Positions 7,996-15,952 of a stretch of 64,000 bases of DNA are shown one piece after another; position 1 is the stretch's first letter, and each line of letters starts with the position of its first letter. The translations under genes were made by a program, and so were the position numbers. The DNA comes from Elusimicrobiota bacterium (GTDB lineage Bacteria; Elusimicrobiota; Elusimicrobia; F11): assembly GCA_022072025.1 (NCBI GenBank), contig JAJVIP010000020.1:1-64000 (forward strand), written 5' to 3'. Under the pieces are notes generated by a model, which searched no databases, was not told where the DNA came from, and worked only from the letters and a program-made list of their open reading frames with translations.

Positions 7996-8820
7996 ATGTC
8001 TGTGACCCAAATCCTATTTCCAAAATCAATTGAGCTTGAAAAAGAAATGACTTTTTTTTCCGGAACCTCTGATGGAGAAAAAATTTTCTCGCAATTTAAA
8101 ACGGCTGAAGATTTGGTTCGTTATGTTGAACAATCTTTTGAGTATCTGGATATCACCCGAATTCCTCTTATGTTTAAACCTGGACGGGTTTTGGATGTCG
8201 GGGTGGCCTATGGTTTAACATCGGCCTATTTGGCCTTAAAAGGATTTGACGTGACTTGCGTTGAGCCGGCGCTGAAACTTTGCCAAGACATGGACGCCAA
8301 CTTTTCCAGGTTGGGCATAAAAGCGCAGGTGGTCCAAGGGATCGGGGAAGTGATCGATCAAATCAAAGGCCCGTTTGAATTGGTGGTCTTTTATTCCAGC
8401 CTGCATCATTGTGATGACATGGACAAAACCCTTTCCGGCGCTCGTCGGGTTTTGGTTCCGGGTGGGAAAATTTTCTTGTTTGAACCCGTGCTTAAGTTTT
8501 ACCGGAGCAAAGCTTGGTTTTTTCGTCAGATGGAAGAGCATCCTGAAAAAGTGGGGCATTATGGTGGGAATGAACACATTTACCGAACAAGCGAATACAT
8601 CGATTATTTAGAACGGGTGGGGTTTAAAAATGTCACGGTTGTTCCTTCTCTAACCTATTCACGTGCTCCCAAAAAGGCCCCGTGGGACAATGCGCTTCGG
8701 TTTTTCTTGAAGAGAATCTATTTTTGGGGCGTTCGGACCTTGTTGTTGCGTTTGCCTGGTGTTCCGGCCCTGCTGAATAAGTTGTCGCTTCTCAATCCCG
8801 TGATTGTGGGGGAGAATTAA
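7996..8820 (+). CDS. Class I SAM-dependent methyltransferase
   Basis: The 274-residue protein has the SAM-binding motif I (GRVLDVGVAYGLTSAYLA, near residue 56) followed by the acidic end of strand beta-2 (TCVEPA), and post-motif strands LVVFYSSLHHC and GGKIFLFEP. It therefore belongs to the UbiE/Methyltransf_11-type fold. The C-terminal part is basic and hydrophobic. The substrate cannot be read from the sequence. ATG 7996 has a TATAAA seven bases upstream; ATG 8050 (before TFFSGTSDG) is the alternative start. It is divergent from rnr and its stop overlaps the convergent NYN gene by four bases. Confidence 0.82.
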   Translation: MSVTQILFPKSIELEKEMTFFSGTSDGEKIFSQFKTAEDLVRYVEQSFEYLDITRIPLMFKPGRVLDVGVAYGLTSAYLALKGFDVTCVEPALKLCQDMDANFSRLGIKAQVVQGIGEVIDQIKGPFELVVFYSSLHHCDDMDKTLSGARRVLVPGGKIFLFEPVLKFYRSKAWFFRQMEEHPEKVGHYGGNEHIYRTSEYIDYLERVGFKNVTVVPSLTYSRAPKKAPWDNALRFFLKRIYFWGVRTLLLRLPGVPALLNKLSLLNPVIVGEN

Positions 8821-9287
8821 TCCACCCGCCAGAGTTTTTTGAATTCCTCATTGATCCCCTGGGCGGTGTCTGAATCCAGCTTGGCGGGCGTGGCAGATCG
8901 TTTGGGTTTGTTGGTGGCGGTTCTTAAAAATTCTTTGCAGCCCATGACTTTTGCTTTGGAAGAACTCACCCATTTCTGAATATCGCGGTCATCGGTGATC
9001 ACCACGGCGTTGCGGGGGTTGCTCAATAAGTCGACACTGCGTTTGATAACGGCGTCCGCGGTTTCACCCTTAGAAAAAATCACGCGCACCGTGCCCCGCC
9101 AAGGGGGGCTGTCCACATCTTCTTTTCCATCGAATACCACAATTATTTTGTTGACGGCGCTTCCGGCTGGGTGAGTTCGTTCTAAAAATCGAAGGAGGCA
9201 TTCCCGTTGATCCTGTAGCTTCCCTCCTCCGAAATTTTCGGCCGACCAAATGAGATTGTACCCATCAATGAAATAATGGAGTGACAT
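8817..9287 (-). CDS. YacP-like NYN domain RNase
   Basis: The 156 residues match the NYN (PIN-like) fold of YacP/Rae1 proteins, which cut mRNA in association with ribosomes in Bacillus. Acidic positions expected for a metal-dependent nuclease are seen in FIDGYNLIW (D8), in ETADAVI and in VITDDRDIQ. The C-terminal 25 residues are charged and probably flexible. It lies downstream of pgeF with stop and start abutting at 9287, in an ettA-pgeF-NYN operon, so its job is probably linked to translation or RNA turnover. That link is inference from context. Confidence 0.85.
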   Translation of the reverse strand: MSLHYFIDGYNLIWSAENFGGGKLQDQRECLLRFLERTHPAGSAVNKIIVVFDGKEDVDSPPWRGTVRVIFSKGETADAVIKRSVDLLSNPRNAVVITDDRDIQKWVSSSKAKVMGCKEFLRTATNKPKRSATPAKLDSDTAQGINEEFKKLWRVD

Positions 9288-10027
9288 CAGCCGACAGAAG
9301 CAATGACACTGAGTTGTCGACCAAGTGTGGGATTATGTTTCCCCTCTTTCCTATGAGAAAAGAAAAATTGATTCTGATGCATGGTGCAATGGGATGAAAG
9401 ATAGATGTTGTTCGGCAGAAGGCCTGTATTCATGAGTTGTTGCGCATTGGCTTTGGACGTGTCCATAAACGCGGTTTTTTGAGAAGTTTCAGATATAAAA
9501 CTTTCTGCTTCTTCAAAAAATTCTTTTCGAAATTTGCCCACCACATCCGGGCCAATTTCGTAACAGCGGCCGCAGGCACTGGGGCCAATGGCCGCAATAC
9601 AGTTTTTTGGATGAACCCCCCAATGTTTTTTGAGGTCATGGATGGTTTTCTCCGCAATGCGTAGGTGGGTTCCACGCCAGCCGGCATGAATAGCCGCGAC
9701 AACTCGGGTTTTGATGTCGGCCACAAGCACAGGAACGCAATCGGCGGTCTTGACTCCGACAAATGATCGGGTCCGTTGGGTGATCAGCGCATCACCTTCA
9801 CCGGGAGGGATGTGGTCCACCATCAGGCGAATATCAGAATGAATTTGTTTCGCCAAACGCAAATAAGAGGGGGTGGTATTTAAAGCCGACAACAAATGAT
9901 TCGGGTGGCTGGCGGGACAAGTTCTCGTCCCAAACGCGTGAACAAATCCTGCTTTTTCCAAGGGCTCACAAATCAGAAAAGAAATTTCTTTTGATCCAAT
10001 AACCTTTTTCCTAATTGAAAAAGCCAT
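9287..10027 (-). CDS. pgeF: Multicopper polyphenol oxidase / purine nucleoside phosphorylase family (YfiH)
   Basis: Proteins of the YfiH/LACC1 family act on purine nucleosides (adenosine deaminase and phosphorylase activities) and have been linked to peptidoglycan editing. The 246 residues show the family zinc-site blocks TADCVPVL, AAIHAGWRGT, AAIGPSACGRCYEIG and the closing SSHCTMHQNQFFFSHRKEG with conserved His and Cys ligands. The start codon shares its A with the ettA stop codon (TAATG), so translation is probably coupled. It is the middle gene of the ettA-pgeF-NYN run. Confidence 0.9.
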   Translation of the reverse strand: MAFSIRKKVIGSKEISFLICEPLEKAGFVHAFGTRTCPASHPNHLLSALNTTPSYLRLAKQIHSDIRLMVDHIPPGEGDALITQRTRSFVGVKTADCVPVLVADIKTRVVAAIHAGWRGTHLRIAEKTIHDLKKHWGVHPKNCIAAIGPSACGRCYEIGPDVVGKFRKEFFEEAESFISETSQKTAFMDTSKANAQQLMNTGLLPNNIYLSSHCTMHQNQFFFSHRKEGKHNPTLGRQLSVIASVG

Positions 10028-11703
10028 TAATGAGTCAGTTTCTTGTACCGAATGCGATGAGGTTGAACAGCCGCCGCGCCCAACCGTTCAACTCGTTTGG
10101 CTTCATAATCTTGGAAATTACCCTCGCTCCACACCACTTTACTGTCGCCCTCAAAAGCCAAAATGTGTGTGGCGATTCGATCAAGGAACCATCGGTCGTG
10201 GCTGATGACGATGGTGCATCCGGCGAATTCAACAATGGCATCTTCCAAGGCGCGGAGTGTGTTTACATCCAAGTCATTGGAGGGTTCGTCTAAGAGAAGC
10301 AAGTTGCCTCCCGATTGTAATTGTTTGGCCAAATGCACTCGGTTTCGTTCTCCACCGGAGAGGCTGCCCACCCGTTTTTGTTGATCTTGGCCGGAGAAGT
10401 TGAAACGCGCGCAGTAGGCGCGAGAGTTGATTTCTTTTTTCCCCAACGTGATGACATCAAGGCCCCCTGATATTTCTTCCCACACCGTTTTTTCATCATT
10501 CAAGCTGTCGCGAGATTGGTCAACGTGGGAAATCTTTACGGTGTCTCCGAGTCTCAGCGACCCTTGTGTGGGCTTTAGTTTTCCCGTGATGAGCTTAAAA
10601 AGAGTGGTTTTCCCTGCTCCATTGGCTCCTATTATTCCCACCATCGCACCGGGAGGAACGGTGAAATTCACATTTTCAAAGAGGATGTCGTCTCCGAAGG
10701 CCATTCCCAAATCTTTGGCTTCCACCACCACATCACCCAGACGTGGTCCGGGCGGAATATAAATTTCTAAATTTTCAGCCACCTTAATCGGATCTTGCTC
10801 CAGGAGTTCTTGATATCGAGCCACCCGGGCCTTGCCTTTGGCTTGTCGACCTTTGGTTCCCATTCGAATCCATTCCAGTTCGCGTTCAAGAGTTTTTTGG
10901 CGTTGACTTTCTGTTTTTTCTTCCATGGCCAACCGTTTAGATTTTTGTTCCAGCCAGGAGGAATAGTTGCCCTTAAACGGAATACCTTCTCCTCGGTCGA
11001 GTTCTAAAATCCATTCGGCGATATTGTCTAGAAAGTATCGGTCGTGAGTCACAGCCACAATCGTCCCTTTATAATTCTTAAGAAAATTCTCCAGCCAGGC
11101 CACGCTTTCCGCGTCCAAATGGTTGGTGGGCTCGTCTAGGAGCAAAAGATCGGGGGATTGAAGAAGCAAGCGGCAGAGCGCAACCCGGCGTTTTTCACCA
11201 CCAGAAAGATGAGCAACTTGCGAGTCCCCAGGGGGAAGCCGCAACGCGTCCATGGCGATGTCCAGTGTGCGGTCCAATTCCCAGCCATTGACGGCTTCAA
11301 TTTGCTCCTGAAGCGCGGCTTGACGGTTGAGCAATTTGTCCATCGCGTCTGCGTCCATGTTCTCAGTGAATTTACCGCTGATATCTTCATATTGTTGGAT
11401 GAGATCGGTGATGTGTTTAAGGCCCTGCGCCACATTTTCTTTAACAGTGAGGTTCTCGTCCAGCTGGGGTTCTTGGGGAAGGTATCCCACCGATATTTTA
11501 TTCCCAGGAAAAGCTTCACCAATAAAATCTTTTTCCACTCCCGCCATAATTTTGAGCAGTGTGCTTTTGCCGGCGCCATTGAGTCCCAGAACGCCTATTT
11601 TTGCGCCATAGTAAAAAGAGAGGTTGATATCTTTGAGAACCTGTTTTTTGGGGGGATAAATTTTCCCCACCTTGACCATTGTGAATACGAAATCCTTCGA
11701 CAT
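10027..11703 (-). CDS. ettA: Energy-dependent translational throttle ABC-F protein EttA
   Basis: ABC-F proteins bind the ribosomal E site and gate elongation according to ATP/ADP ratio. The protein has two ATPase cassettes: Walker A GLNGAGKST near residues 40-48 with signature LSGGEKRR and LLLLDEPTNHLD, and a second set GANGAGKTT, LSGGERNR and LLLLDEPSNDLD. They are joined by the charged PtIM linker. A start at ATG 11703 gives 558 residues, close to the family norm, with AAAGGAGTTTTT upstream. The same frame stays open to 12453, but that part is antisense to icd and is rejected. First gene of a three-gene run. Confidence 0.95.
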   Translation of the reverse strand: MSKDFVFTMVKVGKIYPPKKQVLKDINLSFYYGAKIGVLGLNGAGKSTLLKIMAGVEKDFIGEAFPGNKISVGYLPQEPQLDENLTVKENVAQGLKHITDLIQQYEDISGKFTENMDADAMDKLLNRQAALQEQIEAVNGWELDRTLDIAMDALRLPPGDSQVAHLSGGEKRRVALCRLLLQSPDLLLLDEPTNHLDAESVAWLENFLKNYKGTIVAVTHDRYFLDNIAEWILELDRGEGIPFKGNYSSWLEQKSKRLAMEEKTESQRQKTLERELEWIRMGTKGRQAKGKARVARYQELLEQDPIKVAENLEIYIPPGPRLGDVVVEAKDLGMAFGDDILFENVNFTVPPGAMVGIIGANGAGKTTLFKLITGKLKPTQGSLRLGDTVKISHVDQSRDSLNDEKTVWEEISGGLDVITLGKKEINSRAYCARFNFSGQDQQKRVGSLSGGERNRVHLAKQLQSGGNLLLLDEPSNDLDVNTLRALEDAIVEFAGCTIVISHDRWFLDRIATHILAFEGDSKVVWSEGNFQDYEAKRVERLGAAAVQPHRIRYKKLTH

Positions 11704-11796
11704 AAAAACTCCTTTGGCAATTTGATAGCGCATTGTAACAGACTTGCCTTTCGCTTTGTTACAATCGGCCACCAATTTACTGAAGGAGTTCCATCC

Positions 11797-13263
11797 ATGA
11801 GTTTCAAAACCACGAAAGACGGAAAGAAGCGAGTCACACTCATACCTGGCGACGGTATCGGCCCTGAAGTTGTTGAGTCTGCCGTAAAAATTATCGCCGC
11901 AGCCGGCGTTAAAATTGAATGGGATCGTCATGATGCGGGAGAAAAGGTTTTTAAGCAGGGCCTCCCCTCCGGAGTTCCACAAGACACCATCGAATCTATT
12001 CGTGATACGCGTGTGGTTTTGAAGGGTCCTTTGGGCACACCGGTCGGGTATGGCGAAAAAAGTGCCAACGTTACCCTTCGCAAGTTGTTTGAAACCTATG
12101 GCAATCTTCGGCCTGTCAGAGAAATTCCTGGCGTTAAAACCCCTTACAGTGGACGAGGGATTGACCTGATCATGGTTCGCGAAAACGTGGAGGATCTCTA
12201 CGCGGGGATTGAACATATGCAAACGCCTGGCGTGGCGCAATGTCTGAAACTTATTTCCCGTAAGGGGTGTGAAAAAATTGTTCGATTGGGTTTTGAAGTG
12301 GCTCGCGCCGAAGGCCGCAAGAAGGTTCATTGCGCCACCAAGGCCAACATCATGAAGATGACGGAAGGCACCCTCAAGAGAACGTTTGAAGCGGTGGCCA
12401 AAGAATATCCTGAGATTGAGGCCAATCACATCATTGTGGACAATTGCGCTCATCAGCTGGCGATGCGGCCTGAAATGTTTGACGTGATTGTGACCACCAA
12501 TATGAATGGCGACATCCTCAGTGATTTAACCTCGGGCCAAATCGGCGGTCTTGGGTTCGCACCCTCCGCCAATATCGGGAGCGATGTGGCGATTTTTGAA
12601 GCTGTTCATGGATCGGCTCCTAAGTATGCTGGAAAGAATGTCATCAATCCCACGGCTCTCATTTTGACGTCGGTGATGTTACTGCGACATCTTCAGGAGT
12701 TTGAGGCGGCCGCGTGTATTGAAAACGCGGTCCTCTATACCATCGAACAGGGGAAAGTGATGACGCGAGACGTGGTCGGTGATGCCAGAGCTTCTTCCAC
12801 CACAGCTTATACAGACGAAATCATAAAGAACCTTGGTCAAAAGCCGTCTAAGATTCATGTGCGTGATTACAAACCCTTAAAGCTGCCGGTTGTGTCACCG
12901 GCGGCGGATTTTGTTAAGCCCTCCAAACGTCGCGATATCGGCGTGGATATTTTTATTGAAACCCATATCGTGGCCGATCAACTGGGGAAAACATTGGAAA
13001 AAATGGCGGAGGGAAGCGGCCTTAAACTCAAAGCCATATCCAATCGCGGCACCAAGGTCTATTTACCGACGGGAGCCATCACCGATTGCGTTGATCATTA
13101 TGTGTGCCGGTTTGTGATGACGTCGCCCGAAGCGGAAGTGACGGATCCTCAAATTGCGAGTTTGGTTCAAAAAATCGGCGCTCAATTCCGCTGGATGCAC
13201 ATCGAAAAACTAGCCGAATTCGACGGCGCCCCTGGCTTCACCAAGTCCCAAGGCGAAGACTGA
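11797..13263 (+). CDS. icd: NADP-dependent isocitrate dehydrogenase, Thermus/Rickettsia-type long form
   Basis: This TCA-cycle enzyme converts isocitrate to 2-oxoglutarate. The 488 residues begin with VTLIPGDGIGPEV and contain the substrate block around LMVRENVEDLYAG, the KANIMKMTEG lysine segment, the metal-binding aspartates in NMNGDILSDLTSGQIGG, and the nucleotide-binding VHGSAPKYAGK. A C-terminal extension of about 150 residues (from about 335) marks the long Thermus-like subfamily. The ATG at 11797 follows GAAGGAGTT and is chosen; the open frame reaching back to 11158 is antisense to ettA. Divergent from ettA, convergent with the DUF2914 gene. Confidence 0.95.
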   Translation: MSFKTTKDGKKRVTLIPGDGIGPEVVESAVKIIAAAGVKIEWDRHDAGEKVFKQGLPSGVPQDTIESIRDTRVVLKGPLGTPVGYGEKSANVTLRKLFETYGNLRPVREIPGVKTPYSGRGIDLIMVRENVEDLYAGIEHMQTPGVAQCLKLISRKGCEKIVRLGFEVARAEGRKKVHCATKANIMKMTEGTLKRTFEAVAKEYPEIEANHIIVDNCAHQLAMRPEMFDVIVTTNMNGDILSDLTSGQIGGLGFAPSANIGSDVAIFEAVHGSAPKYAGKNVINPTALILTSVMLLRHLQEFEAAACIENAVLYTIEQGKVMTRDVVGDARASSTTAYTDEIIKNLGQKPSKIHVRDYKPLKLPVVSPAADFVKPSKRRDIGVDIFIETHIVADQLGKTLEKMAEGSGLKLKAISNRGTKVYLPTGAITDCVDHYVCRFVMTSPEAEVTDPQIASLVQKIGAQFRWMHIEKLAEFDGAPGFTKSQGED

Positions 13264-13266
13264 TTA

Positions 13267-14355
13267 TTACATTCGTATCTCTTTCCATTGGCGGGGTTTG
13301 GCGCGGGTGTCGGTTTTCACTTCGAACTTGATGCCGCCCAGAGTGCGGCCATCTTCGGTTTGAACGTCCACACGCCACTCTCCCTCTTCATAGTTGGATT
13401 TTTTGGCGTAACCGCGGTATCCCTGATCGCGACCTCCAAAAACGAGCAAGGGAATCCGGTCTGAAACCTGCCATCGTCCAGTTGTCACATCCTTTTTAAA
13501 CCAACTGAGATATATTTGATGGGTGAAGCGTCGCGGCGCGAAAACTCTGGTGAAACAATAAATTTCATCTCCGGGCCGGGCTCTAAAATGCCGGTTGTCT
13601 TTGCGCCAGAAGGCGTAGAACGGAGGTTTTTCGTATGTTAATTTGAAATGGTTGTTTTCACGGGTGACGTTTTGGAAAATCCCGGCATATTGCATGGAAA
13701 GAGGAACCGGCGGAATCAATTTCACTGAATAGAGCAGGGCCACCAAAATGAGGATCAAAGCTGGAGGCCATCCCAAACGCCAGCGGTTTTTCTGGGGCTC
13801 TGGAGTAAATTTGGCGATAAGGTTTACCAGCGCAATGGTAAGGCTTGCTGACAAGAGCCAGGCCGCCCCAAATATCAGCCCACCCATTTGCCCGATAAGC
13901 ACCGGCAAAAAGTAGTTGAGGAAGGAAATCAGGCAGAAGGAGTAAAGGCCCAGTCGCATCGTGGCCCCCACCCGGCGAATTTGAGGCATTTCGTTTAGGA
14001 ACATGAGAATGACCACCAAAGCCAAAAAGAAGAAAGATCGAGAGAAAGTGGTGCTTTTAAAATAGAAAATCACATAGGCGCTCAAGAGCCCGCCATAGAA
14101 GAAATGAACCGCTTCTGATTCATATGTCCAGAGTTTTTGGAGCCACGCAGGCGGTTGCCATAACCGATTGTCGAACCGGGCTTTTAGTGTGATCAATACA
14201 ACCAAGAGGATCAGGTACGCCATCTGAATGGCCAAGTCCAGCGTGGAATCAATCCGAACCAGCGTGAGCGAATCGAACAGGAATCCTCCCACGAAAAATA
14301 CGATATTGCTGTGTTTAATGAGGAAGGTTTTGATACGAATAAATTTTTCTGCCAT
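13267..14355 (-). CDS. Polytopic membrane protein with C-terminal DUF2914 domain
   Basis: The first 230 residues hold about seven hydrophobic segments. The last 110 residues form a soluble DUF2914 module, recognisable from IYCFTRVFAP, the WQVSDRIPL turn, RGYAKKSNYEEGEWRVDV and the closing GGIKFEV strand. DUF2914 domains are extracytoplasmic beta-rich modules of unknown role. No function is assigned. The start ATG has no Shine-Dalgarno; TATATC ends six bases upstream. It is divergent from msrA and ends three bases from the stop of icd. Confidence 0.8.
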   Translation of the reverse strand: MAEKFIRIKTFLIKHSNIVFFVGGFLFDSLTLVRIDSTLDLAIQMAYLILLVVLITLKARFDNRLWQPPAWLQKLWTYESEAVHFFYGGLLSAYVIFYFKSTTFSRSFFFLALVVILMFLNEMPQIRRVGATMRLGLYSFCLISFLNYFLPVLIGQMGGLIFGAAWLLSASLTIALVNLIAKFTPEPQKNRWRLGWPPALILILVALLYSVKLIPPVPLSMQYAGIFQNVTRENNHFKLTYEKPPFYAFWRKDNRHFRARPGDEIYCFTRVFAPRRFTHQIYLSWFKKDVTTGRWQVSDRIPLLVFGGRDQGYRGYAKKSNYEEGEWRVDVQTEDGRTLGGIKFEVKTDTRAKPRQWKEIRM

Positions 14356-14361
14356 AAGAGG

Positions 14362-14367
14362 GATATA
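14362..14367 (-). promoter_or_regulatory. Putative -10 of the DUF2914 gene
   Basis: On the minus strand TATATC ends six bases before the ATG with no Shine-Dalgarno between. It is the weakest match of the leaderless set. Confidence 0.3.
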
Positions 14368-14396
14368 TTAACTTCTCGGCCTTTGATGCAAAGTGC

Positions 14397-14402
14397 TAAA
14401 AC
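14397..14402 (+). promoter_or_regulatory. Putative extended -10 of msrA (leaderless)
   Basis: TGC-TAAAAC, an extended -10-like element, ends six bases before the msrA ATG. No Shine-Dalgarno is present. Confidence 0.4.
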
Positions 14403-14408
14403 CGTGTT

Positions 14409-15035
14409 ATGAACAGATTTCTTTTAATTTTGTTAACCCTCATGATAGGACCGGTGAAATTTATGGACGCGAATTGCCAAACCCCAGAGGAGACCTCAAA
14501 ATCACAAAAAACAGAGGTCGCCACCTTTGCTGGGGGTTGTTTCTGGTGTATGGAACCTCCTTATGAAAAGAAAAAAGGGGTCATTGAAGCGCTCTCAGGG
14601 TACATCGGAGGCCACAAAGACAATCCCACCTATGAAGAGGTTTGTTCGGGAAAAACTGGTCACGCGGAGGCGGTGCAAGTGACCTATGATCCTGCTCAGA
14701 TTAGCTATGCGGAACTCCTCGATATTTTTTGGCGGAATATCGACCCCACTCAGGTGGATGGTCAATTTGTAGACCATGGAAATCAATACCGATCAGAAAT
14801 TTTTTTCCACAATGAAGAGCAACGGAAATTGGCTGAAGAGTCAAAAAAGAAACTTGCCGCTTCAGGACGCTTTAAGAAGCCGATTGTTACGAAAATTACT
14901 CCCGCTTCGAAATTTTATCCTGCGGAAGAATACCATCAGGATTTTTATTGCAAAAATCCACCTCGTTATCATGGGTACCGTCAGGGTTCCGGCCGAGACG
15001 CCTTTATTGAAAAGGTGTGGGGTTCCAACAAATAA
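14409..15035 (+). CDS. msrA: Peptide methionine-S-sulfoxide reductase, exported
   Basis: MsrA reduces methionine-S-sulfoxide in damaged proteins. The 208-residue protein has a hydrophobic N-terminal signal (residues about 3-20), so it probably acts outside the cytoplasm. The catalytic motif GGCFWC places the active-site cysteine at C44, followed by the family blocks SGYIGG, GHAEAVQVTYDP, GNQYRSEIF and EEYHQDFY. C47 in the motif may help recycling. No MsrB is fused or adjacent. The next gene, miaE, begins 14 bases after the stop, so they are probably cotranscribed. Confidence 0.95.
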   Translation: MNRFLLILLTLMIGPVKFMDANCQTPEETSKSQKTEVATFAGGCFWCMEPPYEKKKGVIEALSGYIGGHKDNPTYEEVCSGKTGHAEAVQVTYDPAQISYAELLDIFWRNIDPTQVDGQFVDHGNQYRSEIFFHNEEQRKLAEESKKKLAASGRFKKPIVTKITPASKFYPAEEYHQDFYCKNPPRYHGYRQGSGRDAFIEKVWGSNK

Positions 15036-15049
15036 CCAGGCCAAGTTTC

Positions 15050-15673
15050 ATGACCCCTTCGACAAAAACTCCATCCCTCCCTCTGCGCCTGCGCACTCCT
15101 GATTCATGGGCGGTTCTTCCATTGAGCCATTTGCCGGCCCTTTTAAGCGATCATGCGTATCTCGAACGAAAAGCGGCGTCCAATGCTCTGGAGCTTTTAA
15201 ACCGGTGGCCTTCCCCTTTTCAGCCAGACAATTGGACCCTGGCCATGGCAGGTGTGGCGCGAGATGAAGCCCTTCATTTACGACAAGTGATCCGTTTGAT
15301 TCGTAAGCGGGGATGGAAGCTTGAGAGGCTCCACCGAAGTCTCTATGCGGGAGGACTTCGAGAATTGGTACGGATGGGAAAGGGAATCCATGAGATTTTG
15401 GATCGTTTGCTTGTGTCCGCGATTATTGAGGTAAGGTCCTGTGAACGTTTTGGGATCTTGGGGCGTATGTGTCCTGACCAGGAACTCAGGGATTTTTACC
15501 GGGGACTGCATGTCGCTGAAATGGGGCATTATCGGGTTTTCACCCAAATGGCCGAAGAAATTTTGCCCTGCGATCAAGTGGCCGAACGATGGAATTGGAT
15601 ATTGGACGCGGAAGCCCGCGTGATGGCCAAGCAGGCGGTGGGTGTGGGACTCCACAGCTGGATTTCAGAATAG
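15050..15673 (+). CDS. miaE: tRNA 2-methylthio-N6-isopentenyl adenosine hydroxylase
   Basis: MiaE is an oxygen-dependent di-iron enzyme that hydroxylates the isopentenyl side chain of ms2i6A37 in tRNA. The 207 residues carry two Glu-plus-ExxH ligand sets: the first around LERKAASNALELL and DEALHLRQV, the second around EVRSCERFGIL and AEMGHYRVF. The fold is an all-helical ferritin-like bundle and the length matches the family. The frame extends back to 15017 inside msrA, but ATG 15050 gives the conserved N terminus. It is directly followed by a 270-bp repeat that leads into prfC. Confidence 0.9.
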   Translation: MTPSTKTPSLPLRLRTPDSWAVLPLSHLPALLSDHAYLERKAASNALELLNRWPSPFQPDNWTLAMAGVARDEALHLRQVIRLIRKRGWKLERLHRSLYAGGLRELVRMGKGIHEILDRLLVSAIIEVRSCERFGILGRMCPDQELRDFYRGLHVAEMGHYRVFTQMAEEILPCDQVAERWNWILDAEARVMAKQAVGVGLHSWISE

Positions 15674-15683
15674 TGGCGTATTT

Positions 15684-15952
15684 ATGAAATGGAATCGGGG
15701 GACCTTGTCTTTATACGAAGAAATGTTTGAAGGTCGCCGTCGCCCCGGCCTCGCATTTAAGGGGAGTGATTGTTGGCAAGTGGATAAGCCGGGGCCCAGT
15801 TGTTCCGGCAGAAGGTGTGAGGGACGCACCTCCCCCTCCGGAGAGGCTGGGTCCCGGCTTATGCTCTTCTCGACGCACACATCCTTTAAAAAATGGGCCG
15901 GGACGACGGCTATGCTTGATCCCTTGTTGGGTTTCGGCGGAGTCGCCCTATG
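15684..15952 (+). repeat. Dispersed repeat, family A copy 1 (about 270 bp)
   Basis: This segment is about 90 percent identical, without any gap, to the reverse complement of 56622-56890. It has nested inverted repeats: outer arms GCCGTCGCCCCGG / CCGGGACGACGGC and inner arms TAAGCCGGGGCCCAG / CTGGGTCCCGGCTTA. An 89-codon frame is open through both copies and ends in TGA overlapping the next start codon. Most differences between copies change residues, so selection as a protein is not evident. Its right end (CGGCGGAG-N7-ATG) provides the Shine-Dalgarno and start codon of prfC. Confidence 0.85.

Noticed and set aside
11158-11796. Open plus-strand extension of icd to 701 residues
   Set aside because: It lies opposite ettA and has no isocitrate dehydrogenase similarity; ATG 11797 follows GAAGGAG.
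11704-12453. Open minus-strand extension of ettA to 808 residues
   Set aside because: It is antisense to icd, not ABC-like, and the ATG at 11703 has a clear AAAGGAG and gives the normal EttA length.
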